A stretch of DNA of 64,000 bases from assembly GCA_965220485.1 (NCBI GenBank), contig OZ244832.1, positions 62,001-126,000 of the forward strand, written 5' to 3'. This document shows positions 51,452 to 59,536 of the stretch, one piece after another. Source of the stretch: Aldehydirespirator sp965220485. GTDB lineage: Bacteria > Actinomycetota > Acidimicrobiia > Acidimicrobiales > Aldehydirespiratoraceae. A model generated the notes under the pieces. The model did no database searches. It was not told the DNA's origin and saw only the letters and a list, made by a program, of their open reading frames with translations. Made by a program: the position numbers and the translations under genes. Position 1 is the first letter of the stretch; each line of letters opens with the position of its first letter.

Positions 51452-53596
51452 ATGCCCGCTGGCGACCCGCCCCTCAGCCTCCGGGACCTAGACGCCATCT
51501 CCGTCAGCCGGCTTCGCAACGAGCGTCGCAAACCTCCCACGAAGCTGACGCGAATGGAGATCAGCTCGATGCTGGACCTGCTCCAGCACTATCCCCGCCG
51601 CTACATCGACCGCACCAAGCAGGCCCGTATCGCAGAGCTCGCCGCGGGAGAGGACGTCTTCGTCGAAGGCTGGGTGCACCGGAGCTCGTCGAGGCGCACC
51701 AAACAGCGCCGTACGATCGTCGAGGTCATCATCGAGGACGACACCGGCCGGCTCAAGCTCACATTCTTCAACCAGCCCTGGCAGCACAAGAGTCTGCAGC
51801 CGGGCCGCCAGATCGTGGTCCAGGGTCGGCCGACTCTGTACCGCGGCGCGCTCCAGATGACGAATCCCGTCGTCGATCTGGTCGGCGACCGCACCGGGCG
51901 CTTCTTTCCCGTATACCCGCAGTCTGAGAAGGCGGGACTCGATACCTGGGACATCGCCAGCTTCGTCAATCAAGCCCTCGACAAGTGTCAGCCCCGCGGC
52001 ATTGCTGACCCCGTTCCTGTTGCCGTGCTGCAGAGATTTGACTTCGTCGGCCGCCACACCGCCATCAACGGGATTCACCGGCCTGCGACGATGAGAAACT
52101 CGAACGACGCACGCCGCCGCCTCGTGTTCGACGAGCTGCTGCGAGTGCAGCTCGAGCTGGTCCGGCGCAAGCGCTGGCTGGAGTCGCACACCGCGGGACT
52201 GCCGCACGCCGTGGGCGGGGAACTGGTCGAGCGCTTCCTGGCCCGGCTGCCGTTCCCGCTCACCGGTGCCCAGCAGCGGGTGATGGACGAGATCGCCGCC
52301 GATCTCGCCAAGCGGCACCCGATGCACCGGCTCATGCAGGGCGATGTGGGAGCAGGCAAGACCGTGGTCGCTCTCAGCGCTCTGCTTACCGCAGTGCAGG
52401 GCGGCTTCCAGGGCGCGCTGATGGCGCCCACCGAGGTGTTGGCCGAGCAGCACCACCAGACCATCGCCGCGCTGCTCGACGACCTGTGCGTGCCTGACCC
52501 GTCGAGGCTCGGCGGGGAGCGGCCGCTGAACGTGGAGCTGCTGTCGGGGAGCCGGGGCGCGGCCGACCGGCGCAGAGCCTCCGACGGACTGGCTTCCGGC
52601 GACGTCGATGTCGTGGTGGGAACCCATGCCCTGATCTCCGAGGGCGTGCAATACCGTGCCCTGGGCGTGGTCGTGATCGACGAGCAGCACCGCTTCGGCG
52701 TGGAGCAGCGGGCCGTGCTGCGTGACAAGGGTCCGGGGTCGGTGACTCCCGACCTGCTGGTCATGACGGCCACCCCCATCCCGCGCACCGCGGCCATGAC
52801 CGTCTACGGCGACCTCGACGTGTCGGTTCTCGATGAGCTTCCCGAGGGCCGCACCCCTGTGGCCACTTCATGGGCCCGGTCCCCCCTGGAGGAGGCGCGG
52901 GTCTGGGAGGCGGTGCGCTCCGCGGTGGCCGAGGGCCGTCAAGCCTACGTAGTCTGCCCGGTGATCGAGGAGTCCGAGGCCCTCGACGTGCGCTCAGTGA
53001 TCGACACCCACGAGCGCCTGACCGTCGACGGCGGCGAGCTGGCCGGGCTCCGGGTCGGTCTGCTGCACGGGCGCGTCACCCCGGCCGAGAAGGAGGCCAC
53101 CATGGAGCTGTTCCGTGCGGCATCGCTGGACGTGCTCGTGTCCACTACGGTAATCGAGGTCGGTGTGGACGTGCCCAACGCCACCGTGATGGTCGTGCTC
53201 GACGCCGGTCGGTTCGGCATCGCCCAGCTACACCAGCTGCGCGGCCGGGTGGGCCGGGCCCGGTTTGTGTCCAGTTGCTACCTGGTGGGCGAGGCCGCCA
53301 CTGCCGACGCCGAGGCCCGCCTCGAGGCGGTGGTGGCCTCCAACGACGGCTTCGAGCTGGCCGAGGCCGACTTGGAGCTGCGCGGCGAAGGCACGCTGAT
53401 GGGAGAGCGTCAGAAGGGCCGCAACGACCTGCGGCTGGCCTCGCTGCGCCGCGACAAGGAATGGGTCGTCAAAGCCCGCGAGGCCGCGGTCGAGATGCTC
53501 GACGCCGACCCGGAGCTGCACAACTCTCCGGCCCTGGCCGACGAGATCGAGCTGATACTCGGCGGCGGCGACGCCGAGTTCCTGCTGAAGAGCTAG
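51452..53596 (+). CDS. recG: ATP-dependent DNA helicase RecG
   Basis: ~714 residues. N-terminal wedge/OB domain (LLQHYPRRYIDRTKQARI, VEVIIEDDTGRLKLTFFNQP). Helicase motifs: LTGAQQRVMDEIAADL (Q), LMQGDVGAGKTVVALSAL (I), LMAPTEVLAEQHHQT (Ia), VVVIDEQHRFGVEQRA (II), VMTATPIPRTAAMT (III), GLLHGRVTPAEKEATM (IV), STTVIEVGVDVPNAT (V), QLRGRVGRARF (VI). It remodels stalled forks and Holliday junctions. ATG 51452 is chosen since earlier codons derive from repeat spacer. Followed after 10 bases by rsmD. Confidence 0.95.
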   Translation: MPAGDPPLSLRDLDAISVSRLRNERRKPPTKLTRMEISSMLDLLQHYPRRYIDRTKQARIAELAAGEDVFVEGWVHRSSSRRTKQRRTIVEVIIEDDTGRLKLTFFNQPWQHKSLQPGRQIVVQGRPTLYRGALQMTNPVVDLVGDRTGRFFPVYPQSEKAGLDTWDIASFVNQALDKCQPRGIADPVPVAVLQRFDFVGRHTAINGIHRPATMRNSNDARRRLVFDELLRVQLELVRRKRWLESHTAGLPHAVGGELVERFLARLPFPLTGAQQRVMDEIAADLAKRHPMHRLMQGDVGAGKTVVALSALLTAVQGGFQGALMAPTEVLAEQHHQTIAALLDDLCVPDPSRLGGERPLNVELLSGSRGAADRRRASDGLASGDVDVVVGTHALISEGVQYRALGVVVIDEQHRFGVEQRAVLRDKGPGSVTPDLLVMTATPIPRTAAMTVYGDLDVSVLDELPEGRTPVATSWARSPLEEARVWEAVRSAVAEGRQAYVVCPVIEESEALDVRSVIDTHERLTVDGGELAGLRVGLLHGRVTPAEKEATMELFRAASLDVLVSTTVIEVGVDVPNATVMVVLDAGRFGIAQLHQLRGRVGRARFVSSCYLVGEAATADAEARLEAVVASNDGFELAEADLELRGEGTLMGERQKGRNDLRLASLRRDKEWVVKAREAAVEMLDADPELHNSPALADEIELILGGGDAEFLLKS

Positions 53597-53606
53597 GTCC
53601 GCGGCT

Positions 53607-54173
53607 GTGAGTATTCGGGTAGTGGCGGGAATGGCCAAGGGCCGCCGGCTGGCATCGCCCACTGGCGGCGCCACGCGCCCCACCCCGAACCGAGTGCGCG
53701 GCGCCGTGTTCAACTCGCTCTATTCGCTCGGCGCCATCGAGGGCGCTCGCGTGCTCGATCTCTTCGCCGGTACGGGCGCCTTGGGGATCGAGGCGCTGAG
53801 CCGTGGCGCCACCGAAGCCGTGTTCGTCGAGTGCGATCAGGCTGTGGCCGCGGTGCTGCGAAGCAACCTCGAGGTCACCGGATTGGCGGACTGCGCCACC
53901 GTCATGGTCGTCGACGCGGACACCGCCCTCGACGAGTTGGCTCGGCGCCGTCGCCGCTTCGAGGTCGCCCTGGTCGACCCCCCGTACGCCTTCGACGCCT
54001 GGCCGGAATTGCTGTCCCGGATTCCCGCTGAGTTGATCGTGGCCGAGTCGGATCGCCCGGTGGACGTGGGACCGGATTATGCCATCCACCATCACAGGCG
54101 CCATGGCGGTACCGTGGTGACGTTCGCACAAGCTGCCAGAGGCGGCCCGATCCTCGCCGGAGCCGATCAGTGA
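53607..54173 (+). CDS. rsmD: 16S rRNA (guanine966-N2)-methyltransferase
   Basis: 188 residues. GTG start. Seen: IRVVAGMAKGRRLASP and RPTPNRVRGAVFNSL (family N-terminus), VLDLFAGTGALGIEALSRGA (SAM-binding), EVALVDPPYAFD (DPPY catalytic motif). It methylates G966 of 16S rRNA. It ends in GTGA overlap with coaD, the usual actinobacterial pair. Confidence 0.93.
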   Translation: MSIRVVAGMAKGRRLASPTGGATRPTPNRVRGAVFNSLYSLGAIEGARVLDLFAGTGALGIEALSRGATEAVFVECDQAVAAVLRSNLEVTGLADCATVMVVDADTALDELARRRRRFEVALVDPPYAFDAWPELLSRIPAELIVAESDRPVDVGPDYAIHHHRRHGGTVVTFAQAARGGPILAGADQ

Positions 54174-54655
54174 CCCGTGTGCTGTACCCCGGATCTTTCG
54201 ACCCGATCCACTATGGCCATCTCGAGATCATCGAGACCATCGCCCAACTGTTCGACGAAGTGGTGGTGGCGGCCATGCGCAATCCCCAGAAGGGGGATGG
54301 CCTGTTCAGCCTCGACGAGCGGGAGCAGATGATCAAGGAGTGCTGCGCCCATCTGCCCAACGTCTCGGTGGCGATGTTCTCCAACCTCGTGGTCAATCTG
54401 GCCCGAGACATCGGCGCCGACTTCATCGTGAAGGGGCTTCGGGCTGTCTCCGACTTCGAGAACGAGCTGCAGATGGCGCAGATGAACCAAGCGCTCGCCA
54501 GCGTGCAGACAGTCTTCATCCCGTCCGCCAGCAAGAGGTCGTTCATGGCTTCGAAGCTGATCCGGGAGGTCGTCCGCCTCGGCGGGGACGTGTCGTCGAT
54601 GGTGCCCGAGCCGGTGCGGGTGAGGCTGATCGGCCGTTTCGAGCGGGAGCAATGA
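54170..54655 (+). CDS. coaD: Phosphopantetheine adenylyltransferase
   Basis: 161 residues, full length. Seen: VLYPGSFDPIHYGHLEII (HxGH nucleotidyl-transfer motif), VVVAAMRNPQKG, DFIVKGLRAVSDFENELQMA (substrate loop) and SFMASKLIREVVRLGGDVSS (C-terminal site). It catalyses the fourth step of coenzyme A synthesis. Starts with GTG overlapping rsmD and ends in ATGA overlap with the next gene. Confidence 0.95.
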   Translation: MTRVLYPGSFDPIHYGHLEIIETIAQLFDEVVVAAMRNPQKGDGLFSLDEREQMIKECCAHLPNVSVAMFSNLVVNLARDIGADFIVKGLRAVSDFENELQMAQMNQALASVQTVFIPSASKRSFMASKLIREVVRLGGDVSSMVPEPVRVRLIGRFEREQ

Positions 54656-55236
54656 GTTCGGGCGACCCGATCCCGGCGCCGGGCGCAGGTCGCGCCGGAA
54701 GTTCGTCCGAGGCTCGACGGCTGGCCGTCGAGCAGATGCTCACGCAGGCCATCCGAATGGTGGAGCGGTCCCGGCCGATGCCCTTCTCGACCTCGGTGAT
54801 GATCAACGGCGAGGAGCTGTTGGGGATGCTGCAGAAGGCGTTCGCGGCGCTGCCCGAAGAGCTGCGGGCCGCTCGGTGGATGCTCAAAGAACGCGACGAC
54901 ATGCGGCTCCGCACACAGCGGGAGGGCGAGGAGATCATCGCGGCGGCCCGGGCCCGTGCCGAGCAGATGGTTCAGCGCAGCGAGGTCGTCAAGGCAGCGG
55001 AGATGCGGGCCAGACGGACGGTCGACGAGGCGGAAGAGCGGGCCAGACGGATGAAGCTGGAGACCGAGGACTGGTGCGATCAGCGCTTAGCGGCCTTCGA
55101 GGCGATGCTGCACAAGACCCTCACCGCCGTGTCGACCGGGCGCCAGCGACTCCAGGACACCCGGCTGCCGCGCCAGGTGGCGCCGACGCCTCAGGCCGAC
55201 ATCGACGACGACGTATTCGACCAGGACCTGGGTTGA
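54652..55236 (+). CDS. Coiled-coil protein of the coaD-yceD region (DivIVA/AtpF-like)
   Basis: ~194 residues. After a disordered start (SSGDPIPAPGAGRAG), a MVERSRPMPFSTSVMINGEE segment and a long charged coiled coil (RTQREGEEIIAAARARAEQM, VKAAEMRARRTVDEAEERAR) ending in an acidic tail (DIDDDVFDQDL). Similar proteins are found between coaD and yceD in many actinobacteria and are often labelled as ATP synthase subunit B-like or DivIVA-like; the real function is not known. Overlaps coaD by four bases. Confidence 0.75.
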   Translation: MSSGDPIPAPGAGRAGSSSEARRLAVEQMLTQAIRMVERSRPMPFSTSVMINGEELLGMLQKAFAALPEELRAARWMLKERDDMRLRTQREGEEIIAAARARAEQMVQRSEVVKAAEMRARRTVDEAEERARRMKLETEDWCDQRLAAFEAMLHKTLTAVSTGRQRLQDTRLPRQVAPTPQADIDDDVFDQDLG

Positions 55237-55238
55237 GC

Positions 55239-55320
55239 CGCGGCCCGAGCGGCCCGTAAGCGCAGCGAACATGAGCGGGAGTGAGACGTGCCGAGAGGGT
55301 AGGGACCTATCCGCTCGGAC
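55239..55320 (+). repeat. Dispersed repeat, copy 9 (diverged)
   Basis: Core-like sequence at 55239-55284 (with CGTAAGCGCAGCGAACATG) followed by an inverted module A (CCTATCCGCTCGG, 55307-55319), so here the two modules are in opposite order and orientation. It covers the likely start region of the yceD gene. Confidence 0.7.
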
Positions 55321-55759
55321 GCAGAGGGTGGTGGTTGACTGCGCCCGGCTGGACGCCGGTTCGGTCGGCCACATCGAAGTCAGTCGTCAGTGCGTTCTGG
55401 ACGAGCCCGGTGTACATGGGGCGCGCGTGGCGGACGGGGTCGTGGACCTGGATGTGGTGGTACGCGCGGCCGGTGGCTCTTTCGTAGCGGACGGTCGGGT
55501 GGCGGGTGTGTGGATTGCGGAGTGCCGTCGCTGCCTTGAGGAGGTGAGCGGTCCGCTGGACGCGCCGCTGCGAGAGGTGTTCGAATGGGAGCCGACCGAG
55601 GGCGAGACTTGGCCGATCAATGATCAGCGCATCGACCTGGGCCCCGCGGCGCGCGAGGTCGCCATGCTGGCCCTGCCGCTGGCGCCCCTGTGCTCGGAGG
55701 ACTGCCTGGGGCCGGTGCCGGACCGGTTCCCGACTGGGCCCGCGGCGTCGGGTTCCTAG
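55271..55759 (+). CDS. yceD: YceD-family (DUF177) metal-binding protein
   Basis: ~162 residues. Seen: family core RVAGVWIAECRRCLEEVSGP (CxxC) and the C-terminal PLCSEDCLGPVP (second CxxxC pair). YceD precedes rpmF in nearly all bacteria and is linked to 23S rRNA/ribosome assembly in E. coli and plants. The first ~15 residues come from repeat sequence; a later start such as the GTG codons near 55328 (VVVDCARLDAGS) is equally likely. Confidence 0.85.
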   Translation: MSGSETCREGRDLSARTQRVVVDCARLDAGSVGHIEVSRQCVLDEPGVHGARVADGVVDLDVVVRAAGGSFVADGRVAGVWIAECRRCLEEVSGPLDAPLREVFEWEPTEGETWPINDQRIDLGPAAREVAMLALPLAPLCSEDCLGPVPDRFPTGPAASGS

Positions 55760-55975
55760 AGGCGGGGCGGCTAGGCCGCAGCTTCACGAGGATCTGGCAA
55801 GGCGCTGAGCGAGGCCCCTGGGCCCGAGCGGCCCGTGAGCGCAGCGAACAGGAGCGGAGGCCGTGGCCCGAGCGGCCCGTGAGCGCAGCGAACAGGAGCG
55901 GGAGCTGGGAGGCCGAGCGGCCCGTGAGCGCAGCGAACAGGAGCGGGAGCTGGGAGGCCGAGCGGGCGACGTGTA
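55760..55975 (+). repeat. Dispersed repeat, copy 10: tandem triplication
   Basis: Three cores in a row (about 55805-55858, 55857-55908, 55913-55955), each with CGTGAGCGCAGCGAACAGG, followed by a fourth module A (GGCCGAGCGGGCGAC). Part is a strict 54-bp period (GAGCTGGGAGGCCGAGCGG joints). In the spacer between yceD and rpmF. Confidence 0.9.
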
Positions 55976-56045
55976 GGGTCCGCCGGCCGCCGGTAGGCTC
56001 GCGAGCCGGAATTGTCCGATTGGCCGGCGAAGATCAGGATCATCC

Positions 56046-56225
56046 ATGGCTGTTCCCAAGAAGAAGACCTCCAAGGCCAAAGGTCGCAGCCGGAGGGCCT
56101 CCGCGTGGCGGATCCGTCCGGGCGGCCGGAGCGCCTGCAGCCGCTGCGGGGCGGTCAAGCGGCCCCATCGCGTGTGCGGCAACTGCGGGTGGTACCACGA
56201 CCGGCAGGCCATCGAAGTCGAATAA
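56046..56225 (+). CDS. rpmF: 50S ribosomal protein L32
   Basis: 59 residues: MAVPKKKTSKAKGRSRRA at the start, then zinc-binding Cys residues in CSRCGAVKRPHRVCGNCGW (C-x2-C...C-x2-C). Normal length. The conserved yceD-rpmF-plsX order supports the call. The stop TAA is followed at once by a dispersed repeat. Confidence 0.95.
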   Translation: MAVPKKKTSKAKGRSRRASAWRIRPGGRSACSRCGAVKRPHRVCGNCGWYHDRQAIEVE

Positions 56226-56365
56226 GAGGCCGAGCGGGCAGGCGGTGATTCGTGAGGATTCTGGCAAGGCGCTCAGCGAGGCCGTGGCCCGAGCGGCCCG
56301 TGAGCGCAGCGAACAAGAGCGGGAAACACGACGCTGCACCGCGAGGCGGCATCACCTACCCGCGT
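56223..56365 (+). repeat. Dispersed two-module repeat, copy 11
   Basis: Starts in the stop of rpmF: TAA-GAGGCCGAGCGGGCAGG. Core at 56277-56325 and tail with CACGACGCTGCACCGCGAGG. It ends about 40 bases before plsX. Confidence 0.88.
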
Positions 56366-56406
56366 TGTCTCGTAGCCAACTCAAGCGGTCTGCGCTGGGT
56401 GGGGCC

Positions 56407-57393
56407 ATGGAACCGATAGCGGTAGACGCTATGGGGGGCGACCGAGCCCCAGCGGAGATCGTGGCCGGGGCTCGACGTGCCGCGGAGGAACTGGGGATCC
56501 CGGTGGTGCTCGTGGGTCGGCCAACCGAGATGGGCGACACGGGCGGCCTGGAGCTGATCGAGGCGGCCGAGGTAATCCCGATGGACGCCGAGCCGGGCTC
56601 GAGCGTCCGCACGATGAAGGACTCGTCACTGGTGAGGGCGGCGGAGGCCGTTCGCGACGGGCGGGCCTCGGCGATGGTCTCGGCCGGGAACACCGGCGCG
56701 GCCATGGGTGCGGCGCTGCTGCGGATGGGGCGGATACGGGGCATCGCCCGCCCGGCTATCGCAACCCCCATCCCCACCCCGGGAGGCACCCCCACCACAA
56801 TGCTCGACTCGGGCGCCAATGCGGAGTGCCGTCCCGAGTGGCTGGTGCAATTCGCCCGGATGGGCTCGGTGTATGCCCGCGACCGCTTCGGCATCGCACG
56901 GCCCCGGGTCGGCTTGTTGTCCATCGGCGAGGAGGCCGGCAAGGGCAACGATTTCACCAAGGCGGTGTTCGAACTCCTCGGGGACGGCGGGTGGGCTGCC
57001 GATGTCGGTGCGGAATGGATCGGCAACGTCGAGGGCCACGACATCATGACCCCCGACGTCGATGTGGTCGTCACCGACGGGTTCACCGGCAATGTGACTC
57101 TCAAAGCCATCGAAGGGTCGCTGCGCGCCCTGTTCGGCCGGTTGCTGGTGGTCATGGACACCGATGACACCACCCGGGAGGCCGCGCAGATGCTCGCTCC
57201 GGCCCTCGACGAGATGGCTCGGGAGCTGCACCCCGACGGCGTGGGCGGCGCTCTGCTGCTGGGGGTGCGGGGGGTGTGCGTGATCTCCCACGGTAAGAGC
57301 AGCGCCGCGGCTGTGATGAACGCCATCGGCCTGGCTCGTGAGATGGTCACGGCGGGTGTGGTGGGGCACATTGCCGCCATCGCCCGCGGCTAA
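56407..57393 (+). CDS. plsX: Phosphate acyltransferase PlsX
   Basis: 328 residues. Seen: IAVDAMGGDRAPAEIVAGA, MKDSSLVRAAEAVRDGRASA, MVSAGNTGAAMGAAL, TTMLDSGANAEC, GLLSIGEEAGKGNDFTK, VVVTDGFTGNVTLKAIEG and VISHGKSSAAAVMNAI. It makes acyl-phosphate from acyl-ACP for phospholipid synthesis. ATG 56407 gives the conserved MEPIAVDAMGG. Upstream of acpP as usual. Confidence 0.95.
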   Translation: MEPIAVDAMGGDRAPAEIVAGARRAAEELGIPVVLVGRPTEMGDTGGLELIEAAEVIPMDAEPGSSVRTMKDSSLVRAAEAVRDGRASAMVSAGNTGAAMGAALLRMGRIRGIARPAIATPIPTPGGTPTTMLDSGANAECRPEWLVQFARMGSVYARDRFGIARPRVGLLSIGEEAGKGNDFTKAVFELLGDGGWAADVGAEWIGNVEGHDIMTPDVDVVVTDGFTGNVTLKAIEGSLRALFGRLLVVMDTDDTTREAAQMLAPALDEMARELHPDGVGGALLLGVRGVCVISHGKSSAAAVMNAIGLAREMVTAGVVGHIAAIARG

Positions 57394-57491
57394 CCGACCG
57401 CGCCACAACCAATGCCGAGCGGAGGCTGCTTGCGCCCTCAACGGTATCGTTGTCGGTTGCATCGACTTCAGACCGACGCACGGAGGCACCG

Positions 57492-57782
57492 ATGCCGGCA
57501 GAAACGCACTTGGAGCAATCACCGATGGGGCGTGATGAGGTTCTGGCACTGATTCGCGACCGTCTCGCGGACATCCTCGAGATCGAGCCCTCCGACATCG
57601 CGGAGGGGGCCTCCTTCGCCGATGACCTCGACGCCGACTCGCTAGCGCTGATAGAGCTGGTGGAGGGAATCGAAGAGGAGTTGGCGGAACGTGCTGTCGG
57701 TTTCCGCATCGAGGACGAGGACCTGGAAGACTTGCGTTCCGTCCGTGATGCGGTCGACTACGTCGTAGCGAAGCTGGGTTGA
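57492..57782 (+). CDS. acpP: Acyl carrier protein
   Basis: 96 residues with a 12-residue N-terminal extension (MPAETHLEQSPM). Core: ALIRDRLADILEIEPSDIAE, DDLDADSLALIELVEGIEEE with the phosphopantetheine Ser in DSL (residue ~56), and DEDLEDLRSVRDAVDYV. Carries acyl chains for fatty-acid synthesis. The stop overlaps the TTG start of rnc. Confidence 0.93.
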   Translation: MPAETHLEQSPMGRDEVLALIRDRLADILEIEPSDIAEGASFADDLDADSLALIELVEGIEEELAERAVGFRIEDEDLEDLRSVRDAVDYVVAKLG

Positions 57783-58480
57783 CGGTTCGGGCCGCTTCGG
57801 CGGGTGCCGTGACGCTCATGGATCGGCTCGGCCGCCGGTTCGATGATCCCGCGTTGCTCGAACTGGCTCTCACGCACCGCTCCTGGTGCGCCGAACACTC
57901 GGCGTCGTCCTCCAACGAGCGGCTGGAGTTCCTTGGCGACGCCGTGCTGGGGCTGGTGGTCACCTCGCGGCTCTACTCGCGTTTCGGCGACTGGTCCGAA
58001 GGAGACTTGGCCAAGACCCGTGCGTCGCTCGTGAATTCCGCGACGCTGGCGGAGGTCGGCCGATCGGCTGGCCTAGGCGAACTGCTGCGCTTGGGCCGAG
58101 GGGAGGTCACTTCAGGCGGCCGCCAGAAGTCCTCGATCCTGGCCGACGCGGTGGAGGCAGTGATCGGGGCGGTTTATCTCGATGGCGGCATCGGCGCGGC
58201 CGACGATGCGGTCAGCCGACTTTTCGGCTCACGACTCGACGTGGCGGCCAGCTCTCCGGGCCACGCGGACTTCAAGACGAGGCTCCAGGAGCTAGCGGCT
58301 CGTCTCGGACTTGACCCCCCTGTCTACGATGTGACCACCAGGGGGCCCGCACACGACAAGCTGTTCGAGGCCGAGGTGCACGCGGGCACCGCTAGCGGCG
58401 CCGGCACAGGAAGCACGAAGAAGGACGCCGAACAGCAGGCGGCAAGGATCGCCTACGCGGCTCTCGCCTTAGAGGCCTGA
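57779..58480 (+). CDS. rnc: Ribonuclease III
   Basis: 233 residues from a TTG at 57779 that overlaps the acpP stop (TTGA). RNase III domain: FDDPALLELALTHRSW, SNERLEFLGDAVLGLVV (signature with catalytic Glu/Asp), ADAVEAVIGAVYLDGG (second metal-binding Asp/Glu). C-terminal dsRBD: DFKTRLQELAARLGLDPPVY, KDAEQQAARIAY. Processes rRNA precursors and dsRNA. Confidence 0.94.
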   Translation: MTVRAASAGAVTLMDRLGRRFDDPALLELALTHRSWCAEHSASSSNERLEFLGDAVLGLVVTSRLYSRFGDWSEGDLAKTRASLVNSATLAEVGRSAGLGELLRLGRGEVTSGGRQKSSILADAVEAVIGAVYLDGGIGAADDAVSRLFGSRLDVAASSPGHADFKTRLQELAARLGLDPPVYDVTTRGPAHDKLFEAEVHAGTASGAGTGSTKKDAEQQAARIAYAALALEA

Positions 58481-58523
58481 TCATGACGCTGCCGATGTTT
58501 GGCCGCTCCGAAGAGGTTCGACT

Positions 58524-59387
58524 ATGAGCACATCTCGCAATCCTCACAACCTTCATCTCGAGCTGCCGGAGGTTGAGACGATACGGCGAGACCTCGAACG
58601 CGAGATCATCGGTCGCAAGGTCAAGACGGCGGAGGCGACGAGCATGAAGTGCCTGCGCCGCTATCACACTCGCAAGGCCTTCACCTCGCAGTTGGAGGGG
58701 GTCAAGATCACCGACGTGAGGCGGGTGGGCCTGTACTTGGTCGTCGAGCTCAGCACCGAAGCACTGCTGGTGTTCTCGCTCGGGTCGTCGGGCTCGCCGC
58801 GCCGCAACGCCAACAAGCATCCCAAGGTTGCGGGCACCGAAGTGGTGATCTCGTTCACCCAGTACGGCCAGCTTCGCTTCGTCGACGCCGAAGGCACCGG
58901 CCAGCTGTTCGTGGTGCCTGGAGACGACCTATCCGCAGCCGTGCCCGAGGTCACCCAGTATGGCCTCGACCCTGTGGCCACGCCGATCTCCTGGACCGAG
59001 ATGGGTCGGCAGCTGCTGCAGCGGAGTACCAAGCTGAAGACGCTGCTTACCGACGACACGTTCGTGGTCGGTATCGGTGACATCTATGCGGACGAGATCC
59101 TGTTCGAGGCGGGAGTGCGTTTCGACCGGATCTCCAACACCCTCTCCACCCAGGAGATCCGCCGTCTGCACCGGGCGCTCGTCGGCACGATGCACGACGC
59201 CATGAAATATCGGGGGACATCGGTGCCGGACCGCCCCTTCGTGGATCCGTTCGGCCAGCCGGGCAGCTACGGGGGCCACCTCAAGGTATGGGGTCGACAC
59301 GGAGATCTGAGCGAGCGATCCAGAGCCCCCATCAAGCGGACCAAGTTCCGCGGCACCTGGACCTACTACTGCGACACCCAAGTCTGA
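58524..59387 (+). CDS. Fpg/Nei-family DNA glycosylase-like protein lacking key residues
   Basis: 287 residues with the Fpg fold: LELPEVETIRRDLEREIIGR, VKITDVRRVGLYLVVELS, KLKTLLTDDTFVVGIGDIYA (helix-two-turn-helix), EILFEAGVRFDR. In true Fpg/MutM the protein starts MPELPEVE and Pro2 is the nucleophile; here 11 residues precede and the Pro position is Leu (HLELPEVE). The zinc finger normally at the end has lost its Cys (GRHGDLSERSRAPIKRTKFR, only one Cys left). Probably a non-catalytic or altered DNA-binding relative. Between rnc and smc as true fpg usually is. ATG 58524. Confidence 0.82.
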   Translation: MSTSRNPHNLHLELPEVETIRRDLEREIIGRKVKTAEATSMKCLRRYHTRKAFTSQLEGVKITDVRRVGLYLVVELSTEALLVFSLGSSGSPRRNANKHPKVAGTEVVISFTQYGQLRFVDAEGTGQLFVVPGDDLSAAVPEVTQYGLDPVATPISWTEMGRQLLQRSTKLKTLLTDDTFVVGIGDIYADEILFEAGVRFDRISNTLSTQEIRRLHRALVGTMHDAMKYRGTSVPDRPFVDPFGQPGSYGGHLKVWGRHGDLSERSRAPIKRTKFRGTWTYYCDTQV

Positions 59388-59391
59388 GCGC

Positions 59392-59512
59392 CTGAGGGGT
59401 GGGAGGATGCCCGGTTCGATGATCGGACCCAACCTCTGAGGGGGTGGGAGGATGCCCGGTTCGATGATCGGACCCAGCCTCTGAGGGGGCGGGAGGATGC
59501 CCGGTTCGGGCA
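59392..59512. repeat. 45-bp tandem repeat before smc
   Basis: 2.7 copies: 59392-59435, 59436-59480, 59481-~59510. Each has CTGAGGGGGTGGGAGGATGC then CCGGTTCGATGATCGGACC, the latter an inverted repeat (GGTTCGAT/ATCGGACC). It fills the whole fpg-smc spacer up to the GTG of smc. Confidence 0.9.
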
Positions 59513-59536
59513 TTGGCCCGAACTAGCGTCGCGAAC

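Noticed and set aside
59392..59512. 45-bp repeats considered as a short CRISPR array
   Set aside because: There are no distinct spacers; whole units are repeated and no cas genes are present.
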